Assembly: GCA_036245525.1 (NCBI GenBank)
Contig: BTPG01000002.1
Coordinates: 124,783,212 to 124,847,211 of the forward strand
Length of the DNA: 64,000 nucleotides
Source of the DNA: Semisulcospira habei
Taxonomy: Eukaryota > Mollusca > Gastropoda > Semisulcospiridae
Direction of reading: 5' to 3'
This document shows positions 49,501 through 58,500 of this stretch, in pieces. Under the pieces are notes generated by a model. The model searched no databases. It was not told where the DNA came from and saw nothing but the letters and a program-made list of their open reading frames with translations. Every line of letters begins with the position of its first letter. The stretch's first letter is position 1. The position numbers and the translations under genes are program-made.

Positions 49501-52500
49501 CAGTTTGGCGCCGGAGGATGCTTCGGACTGGCTACTTGGAGGTTTTAGCCGTTCTTCAGCTTCTCCCTCTTCGGCCTCCAGTGTGTCAGCTTCCGTGACA
49601 GGTTTCTTCTTCCCGGATGGACACGCGGCTGGCGCTGGACGGAGCGGCCAAGCTCATCGCCGCCGCCTTACCAGAGGATGTTTGTCCGGCTTCACCGCCT
49701 GTGAAGAGGAAGATTTCCGCCTTCGTGGACGCGGATAGGACGGTTAAGAGGTTCAAGTCCCTCCCACAGCCGGCTAGTTTTTTTGATCTGCGGGACGCCT
49801 TCTCGTCTCACCTGCTTTCGGAGACTCGGAACTCGGACTTTTTCGCGGACGGGAGATGGCCTTCCGCTCTGGACATCGCTTTTCAACAGGACTGGTACGC
49901 CGGCCATTCGCAGTCGTTCCTCTGCCCGCTTCCTCCAGTGGATCCCGCCGCTCTGATGCAAGCCGGAGGGGCTTCTATGTTGAAACGGTCCTTCCCACGG
50001 GGACTGGATAGGACGGCGTCGCTGGTCCGGAACACGCTCGCCTGCTCCGGTTTCTTGGACTTGCTGACTCAGGCTTTCATCCGACGTCTCGAGGAAGCTT
50101 GGCAACCTGCTTTGTCTCCCCTCCTGGGAGACCTACTACTCATGGCGGAGGCTGGTAACCGCGCTGCTTATCACTCATCGGTCAACGCGATGGCGGCTGC
50201 GGCTAACTGCGACCTCATGCGACGAGACGCCGTCCTACAAGCTTGCAGTGGAATGCCGGTCGACCTGAGTACTCAGCTACGTCGGGCCCCTCTGGGAGGG
50301 CCTCTGCTCTTCGGGGATACTTGGCAGACGGTGAAGGACTCCAACTCCGACCGTTGGCCTCGCAAGGCTGTCAAGCAGCGCTTTCCTTCCGCCCGCACGG
50401 CCCTGGGGCGCTCTTTACTTACTTACTTACTTACGCCTGTCACCCCTACCCGGGTATAGGCCGTCGACGAGAGACCTCCAGCAACTCCTGTCCTGTGCTT
50501 CTCCTTCGATTCTACTCCAGGTGGTTCCCAGTCTCTTGATGTCTGCTTGGAGGTCTCGACGCCAGGAGTTTCTCGGCCTACCTCTTTTCCTCTTTCCCTG
50601 GGGGTTCCATGACAATGCCTGCCTAGTGATACTGGAAGCTGGCTTTCTCAGACTGTGACCGATCCATCCCCATCTTCTTCGCCCAATTTCATTCTCTGCT
50701 GTTATCTGCTCTGTTCTCTCCCAGAGTCTGATGTTGCTGATCTTCTCTGGCCAGTGGATTTTCAAAATTCTTCTAAGGCAACTGTTCATGAAGGTCTGTA
50801 CTCTGTTGACTGTGGTTTTTGTCAATCTCCATGTCTCTGCTCCATATAGGAGAACTGCTTTTACATTGGAGTTGAAAATCCGGACTTTGGTGTGTTGTGA
50901 CAGCTCTCTGGAACTCCATACTTTTTTCAACTGGAGAAAGGCTGCTCTGGCTTTACCGATTCGTGCTCTGACATCTGCATCAGTGCCGCCTTTTTTGTCT
51001 ATGATGCTCCCGAGATAGGTGAAGGACTCCACCTCCTCCAACGGGGTGCCAGCAAGCAAGACTGGTTCTTCCCTGGTTGCGTTCAGCCTCATTGTCTTTG
51101 TTTTCTGTTTGTGAATGGTGAGGCCCACTTGGGACGAGATGTCAGCAAGCCTCGTGGTCTTGTCCTGCATTTGTTGATGAGTGTGGGACAGTAATGCCAA
51201 GTCGTCTGCAAAATCGAGGTCGTCAAGCTGTGTCCACAGTGTCCACTGTATTCCACTTCGTCTGTGCTCTGTGGTCATCTTCATGACCCAGTCTATGGCC
51301 AGTAGGAAGAGGAACGGAGACAGCAGACACCCCTGCCTGACACCAGTTCTGACCTGGAGCTCTCTGGTGAACTGCCCTTCGTGGATCACGCGACATGTCA
51401 TGCCATCATAGCTGCTCTTGATCAGGCGGACGAGCTTTGTGGGTACACCGTAGTGTCGTAGGAGTTTCCACAGAGTCTCTCGGTCCACGCTGTCAAATGC
51501 TTTCTCATAATCCACAAAGTTGACGTACAGCGGGGAGCTCCACTCCAGAGACTGTTCCACGATGATGCGGAGAGTGGCGATCTGGTCTGTACATGATCGG
51601 TTCTTCCTGAATCCTGCTTGCTGATCTCTCAGCTGGGGGTCAACGGAGCTCTTCATTCTTTCTAGGATGATGGGGCGCTCTTTGCGGGCCCGGAAACGTA
51701 TCACCTCGGACCCGTCTGCCCCACCACGAACTGCGCCGCGCCGTCGCCCGCCCTTCCGTCGCCCTGGCCCAGCTAGCGCCCCTGCCCCCGCCTGGCCCCG
51801 TCCCGCCCGTCGCCCTGGGCGCGGGCGGGCCACCTGACTTGTCCCCAATTCCGCCCCCGCCGACCGTCGTCGGGGCTCCAGTCGGCGGGAGGCTAGCACG
51901 ATTCAGCGAGGAGTGGCGCTCGCTGTTTCGAGACGAGCCCTGGGTTTTGGACGTAGTCACCAGAGGATTACGGATCTCGTTCCGCTCTCCTCCGCCCTTG
52001 CGCTCCATTCCTCTTTGGACAGAGGTTCCGTCCGACGCCCTCAAGGCCGCCGCTCTGCGAGGAGAAGTCGCGGCTCTCCTTTCGAAGGAGGCCACAGAGA
52101 TAGTGCAGCGTCCGGACTCGCCCGCCTTTTACAGCCGACTGTTTGTGGTGCCCAAGCCCGGCGGCAAGTGGCGGCCAGTCATAGATCTGTCGGCGCTGAA
52201 CGCCTTCATCGCGGCCCCTTCCTTTCGGATGGAAACGACCAGGGCTCTTCGTGCGGCAGTTCAACCCATGGACTACGCGGTCAGTTTAGATCTGTCCGAC
52301 GCCTACCTACATGTCCCCATGCACGCTTCTGCCAGGAAGTACCTGCGCTTCGCGTTCGAAGGAGTGATTTACCAATTTCGCGCCCTGCCGTTCGGTCTCA
52401 ACCTCAGCCCCTGGGCCTTCACCCGCATCATGGATGCTGTAGTGGCCAAGGCGAGGCAGTCGTCGTCAAGTCCGACCTCGAATTATCTCGACGACCTACT

Positions 52501-55500
52501 CTTGAGAAATCAGGTGGAGACCGCGCTTGCGGCAGACAGGGACGCTCTTTTACAGCTGCTTTACCGGTTGGGTTTCCTGGTCAACACCGGAAAGTCGGAC
52601 TTCACTCCGGCGCGCCACTTCATCCATCTAGGCATGGAGTTTGTCACGGACCGCAACAGGGTACTCTTGCCAGAGAAACGGATTGTGAAGTTGTCCGCTC
52701 TCGCCGCGTTGGTAGATCAGCAACAGGCAGCCCCCGCCAGGGTCTGGCTTCAGCTTCTGGGCCTGATCAACGCAGCGGCGGATCTTATCCCCCTCGGGCG
52801 TCTCTACTCCCGACCGCTACAACTTCATCTTCTACTGCTCTGGCGTCCCTCCTCGGGCGACTTGACCATGATCGTCCCCGTGTCCCCGTTGGTACGCCCC
52901 CACCTTTTACGGTGGACCGACAGAGCCTGGTTGGCTCTGGGAGTCCCCATTTCCTCTCCATCCCCGCACCTCTCCCTGTGTGTCGACGCGAGTCGGGCTG
53001 GTTGGGGAGCCCACCTGCTTCCTCAGTTCACCACGACGTCCGGCCTCTGGCCTCCGGAGTTCGCGGACAAACACAGCAACTGGTTGGAACTGCAAGCGGT
53101 GTGGCAGGCCATCATCGTTTGGGAAGAGCAACTCAGACACCAGCATCTTCTCGTCCTTTCGGACAACTCGACAGTGGTAGCGTATATACAGAAGCAGGGA
53201 GGAACTCATTCACCCGATCTATGCATGCTACTCTTCCGATTGATGCGAGGGTGCGAGGACCGCGATCTGACTCTCAGCGCTCGCCATATTCCCGGTCGCC
53301 TGAACGTTTTAGCGGACTCCCTTTCTCGCCGAGGACAGCTCATTCACACGGAATGGACGCTACGCCAGGACATTTTCCGGATGATTTGCTCTCACTGGGA
53401 GACCCCGATGGTGGACCTGTTCGCCACGAGGTGGAATTACCAGCTTCCCCTCTTCGTTTCCCCAGTACCGGATCCCCTGGCTTGGGCGGTCGACGCCTTA
53501 TCCATTCCCTGGGACGGACTCATAGCGTACGCCTTTCCCCCGACAGTCCTTGTCCCCAAAGTCCTCCTAAAGCTGCGAGGAACCAATGCGATCCTGCTCC
53601 TGGTCGCCCCGTTCGCTTGGACTCGTTCCTGGTCCACCGACCTGATCAGCCTCGCCACGCACCCTCCCCTACTGCTCCCCACGCCCCGCACTATGCTCAA
53701 GCAGCCACGTCAGGCGCTGTTCCACCCCTGTCCGGAACGCTTACTGCTACACGCCTGGAGGTTGTGCGGCAAGCCCTCTCAGCTAGAGGTTTCTCGGGTG
53801 CTGCAGTGGAAGCGATCGCTACAGCTCGCAAGCCCTCGACTAGACGTATCTATGAGGGGAAATGGAGGGTACTCTGTACCTGGTGCAGCGACCGTCGTCT
53901 ATCCCCCACTGAACTGACAAACCCCCAACTTGCGGACTTCTTCCTCTGGCTCTTCGGAGACCAAGGACTGGCCCCTATTACCATTCGGGGATATCTCTCG
54001 ATGATTGCCGACACCTACCGGCATCTCGGCCGCGCGGACCCCGGCGCGTGTAAGGACCTGGCAGATCTTATGTCACACTTCGGACTACAAAGGCCTGCCT
54101 CTCGCTCACTTCTTCCCCGCTGGGATTTACCATGGGTTCTTACCTGGCTAAACTCACCACGTTTCGAACCACTACCGCTGGCCAGTCTTGCGGATGTGAC
54201 GCGGAAGACCTGCTTCCTGCTGGCGCTCGCCACCGCGGCACGAGTAAGTGAGATACACGCTCTATCAGTCCGGCCTACATGCCTGCAATTTCGAGCTGAT
54301 CACTCGGTCCAACTGCTGACCGACCCTGCCTTCATTGCCAAGACTAGGTCTCCACTGACGGCGCCACAGGTTATCACCTTATGACCGTTACGCGGGAAAG
54401 ACTTCCCCAGAGAGACCAGGCAACAAGATCCTGTACGAGCCCTCAGAGTGTACTTGCGACGAACCAGAGCCGTCCGGAGGGGACGCTCACGCCTCTTCCT
54501 ACCTTTAAAAACAGGAAGAAACGACATTACAGCACAGTCTCTTCCTGGCTTCGCTGGGTGATTCGCTCAGCATATGTCGATCTCTCCCCTCAGGGAGCGA
54601 AGAGCCTAAAGATTCGGGCGCACGAAGTACGGGCCATGGCCACGAGCGTAGCCTTTGACAGGAACTGCGCTGTCAAGGACATCGTGGCTGCGGTGGGCTG
54701 GCGATCAGAATCTACTTTCGCCCGCTTCTATCTACGGGATCTGGCAGGGCAGCGAGACAACCTCGCCTTGGTGGGGGACGTCACGGCGGCACAACACTCC
54801 CTCCCGGCGCCACAGGCGCCGTAGGTATGCACCTATTAGGGAGTGCAGAGTGTCGGAAGAGAGGAGGGGGCCATGAGCCTAGAGAAAACCATCTGGGGGT
54901 GCGGCACCCTCCTCCTGTTCGGCATTCTCCTGGTAGTCATGTCATCGGTAATGTTTTTGAAGAAACAAATTCATTTTTCTTTAAAAAGTATTTTTTTCGA
55001 AAAATACTTACCGATGACATGACTCGAAGGACCCTCCCACCTGCCCCGCTTGCCGCTGGTGAGCCTAATTTCGTGACTGGAGTTCACAGGTGAATAGGGC
55101 TGGTGGGTAGGAGCGGGAGACAACTCTCGGTCCCTCTGGGGGTTCCCCGAGTGCCTCCCGGGTTGTGTTTACACAACGGGTTCTTAGGCTAGAATTGAGC
55201 AAGGAGTGGACACTCCTGGTAGTCATGTCATCGGTAAGTATTTTTCGAAAAAATACCTTTTAAAGAAAAATGAATTTTTGTTTTTAAAATCTATTTATGT
55301 GCTAAATAGACCTGTGCATGGAAATTGCATTCAGGACATCAGTAATTTTATAATGAGCACTAGAAATAATCATTATAAATTGCAGTCATCAAGAGACCGA
55401 AAACATCAATTTACATGGTCACCAAACACAAACTAATACACTAAACTCATATTCCATGCACAGAAATATTGCAACACATGTTACAAATATCATATCCAAA

Positions 55501-58500
55501 TATGAAATGATCGGTCAAACCATTCAAAAGATACAACCTTTTATTTGGTCGAAAAATCACATTTTGAGAAAACGGTCCCCAAAGATTGGACAAGCAAAAC
55601 GGAGTCCTGTGCCATAACAAACACCTATGGGATAAAAAAAAAAAACAACAACTAAAAAACAACAAAAAAATTGAATAGCCACATGTAGAAACATATTTCT
55701 CATGAGAAAATGAAAAGCAAAAGGTTTCTCAGTCTTGGACATAAGCACACGTTGAAAATGCGTGATCTGAATGAGCGATTCTCGTATTTTGATCGAGTTG
55801 TACGCCATGCGTAATGGTGCATTGTGGGACGGTCGGAAAGACCCGAAGCCGTTCGGAGCCTGGTCGGAAAAACCCGAAGTCATCCAGAACACTCAGCGCG
55901 CTCTGCTCATTGGTCGGTTTCCGAAAATAGTATTATCTCATTAGCATAACGCTCGTATAAGGAAATCTCCGGTCGTTCGTGACGTCAGCTTTGCGCCAAT
56001 AGCTATTTATAGAGCCTTTGTAACCTTTAGCTGGTTGGTGAATGGGAAAGTAGAGACGGAACCGGTTCGAATGGACCCAAACATGGCGGCATTCGTCGCT
56101 CGCAAAGCGGTGTTGTCAGGGTCCAAACATTGGATGTTTTCGAGCAAAAGACGTCGCAAATGCTTGAAACATTGAGCAGGTGCTTCACTTTATTTTTTTA
56201 CAGCAAATAAAAGGTATTTTGTGATATTTTATGGTTGTGGCCGGGTTCTAGGGGGTTCAAACAACCCAAAAATCCAGTCAACCCCAAAACACTTCGGACA
56301 CCAAAGTTGACGTTTTTGCGGTACCGTGTCTCCCCTTAACTCATTGAGCCCCGACACACCACAGCAAGGCGTGGATCGATCATAATAGTTCAAGGGCAGT
56401 GTATATGGCGCCACCCTTGAACTGTCACACTCAGTCTGTCTAGAATTGTAATACAGTCCCCAAACAGGCAATTTAATTTTGGAAATTTAGTCCCAGGGCA
56501 GAATGTGTTAAATTTGGCCTGAGGTGAAGTGTGTAAGGTGTGTTTCAGGCCTGCCTTGTTGGAGCACATGCCACTGATAGAGACGCACCACCACACTCTG
56601 GAAAATGGACTGCAGGGAGAAGAGAGGGAGGACCTGCTGGGAGGAGGGGGGGATCCTGTCACTCGTGCCAACCAACTCAACATGCAGACGTCACCCCAAC
56701 AACAGGTAGGGTGGTCATGCCGGATGCAATCACAAGGGAATGGATATGTGCACTGGTCTGTGATTTGGGACCGTCTGGCTGCTGACAGTATGGCCTGGTG
56801 CCTAGAGGCATCAAAATATTCTGGCACAACCCTTAACCCATTTAGCCCCAAAGCCCACCTGCAGGAGAAGGATTGACCATGATAATTCAAGGGTAGTGCC
56901 ATCTCCTACAGTTGGTACAAAGTCACAAAGTTTATTCAATTCAAACCCACTGGCTCACTCGGGGCCCTTAGTGCCCATGCTGGCCAGCCTCCCAGGTGTG
57001 TTGTCCAGGTGAGGCAGCAATCCTCCAGCTCATGTTCCAGCGAGAAGTGAATGAAGAATTGTCATAGTCGATTTGTCTCCCATGACTGATATCCCAGCAA
57101 GCAAAGGTCCTCGGGACAACGTTCGCAGTGGGCCCACTGCGGACACCATCAGCCTGTGAGGGTCTTTCGATTATTGTGGATGTATGTGATGGATGCCTGG
57201 TACCGTGTAGTAGGAAAATGTGAGCATCAGCTTAGGTGTCAAGTATTTTGTCCTGAATCATTGTGAATTGATGTCGTTTGTTTTTGTTTTTTCACAGAGC
57301 CCGGGCAATATACTAGACATCCTGGAGAATGGCCAGCCCAGTGCACCGGGTGAGTCATCCAAATTGGGCGGTGCTGCCGATCTCCTTGACCTCCTGGGTG
57401 ACCTTGGCCCCCCAGCCCCCATCCCCAACAACATTGTGCCAGCCGTTCCCCCAGCGACCCACTACGACGGCATGCTGTCACCCAGCTCCCCACCAAACAG
57501 ACAGGTCAACGGCACTGCAGGTGAGGAAGTGATTGGAGAACCTATCCTGTGAGGATGTTACCAGGAGATTTGATCAACCATGATAGTTTAACCCATTTAA
57601 CCCCACAGACGCATTTGCCAAATTGTGATAGTGTTACCTAGCGACTTTGTACCATCTGTAGGCGATGGATTGACCATGATAATTCAAGGGTAGTGCCAGA
57701 TGAGCTTGGCGCCTTCAGGCGCCAAGCTCATCTGGCACTACCCTTGAATTATCATGGTCAATCCATCTCCTGCTGGTGGGCATTGGGGCTAAATGGGTTA
57801 AGGTTGGTGCCAGAATATGTTGATGCCTCTAGGCACCAGGCTATACTGTCGGCACCATCCTGAAACTGTCATGGTCGATTTGTTTCCTGACATTTTTACT
57901 TAGTGTATTGAGGACAACACACAAATTTTGGAATTGCTAAGACTGGTCATCTTGGCATGTTGTTAACCCTTTGGGTGTCGGTAGCGGTTTCAGTCGTGAT
58001 GATTCCTGCAGGAATTGTTGCGACTAAAACTGCTGCCGACCCCCAACGGGTTAAATCTGTTGACTGATTTTGGGTGTAACGGTGTTGCTGACACTATGCT
58101 CCCTCTGATTCTTTTCCTTGCTCGTTGCGTACTGTCCGTCTGGCATGACACTTACATTTGATACGTCTGTTTTGTGCCATCCCACCTCAGGTATGCCGCT
58201 GATGGCGTTTGAGAAGAACGGGCTGAGCGTCAAGTTCCTGTGTGACCGCGACAAGAACCAGGCCACCTCTACCATCATCAATATGGCTGCCACCAATTCC
58301 ACCCCCTTCCCCATGACCGACTTTGTTTTTCAGGCTGCCGTACCAAAGGTGGGTCATTATAGCCCAAGACGGCCTTTTCCCGTAGGGTTCATAGGCGTAC
58401 TAGTATGAGGCTCAGCCCCCACAGTGGTCTGACCTGTATGTGTGCTGGTCTGTGATTTTGGACCTTACAGCCTATGGCCGTTAGGTCCAAAATCACAGAC

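Larger units (their letters stand above)
47675..55277 (+). mobile_element. DIRS retrotransposon copy 4, with RTE inside
   Basis: Complete ends: left inverted repeat 47675-47880, ICR 54936-55023, right inverted repeat about 55060-55277. Same subfamily as copy 2 (core GTCATGTCATCGGTAA). Gag has two frameshifts and an RTE insertion; RT-RNase H is intact; the recombinase has a stop and a small deletion. Length without the RTE is about 6.3 kb. Confidence 0.92.
47448..56335. mobile_element. TTAA-duplicating TIR transposon carrying DIRS copy 4
   Basis: TTAA at 47444-47447 and 56336-56339 flanks inverted ends GGGGAGACATGGTA and TACCGTGTCTCCCC. Without DIRS copy 4 it is about 1.3 kb. The right part (56030-56180) has a short ORF starting [17 protein letters not shown] next to a possible donor, but no transposase was recognised. 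TTAA duplication is known for piggyBac and Kolobok superfamilies; which one applies here is not settled. Confidence 0.7.

Noticed and set aside
56055..56085. tRNA-like B-box (GGTTCGAATGG)
   Set aside because: No matching A box or cloverleaf could be drawn around it.
56030..56180. First exon of a new host gene ([12 protein letters not shown]..., followed by a possible donor)
   Set aside because: It is short, lies inside a TTAA/TIR transposon, and no downstream exon could be found. Kept only as a note on that element.
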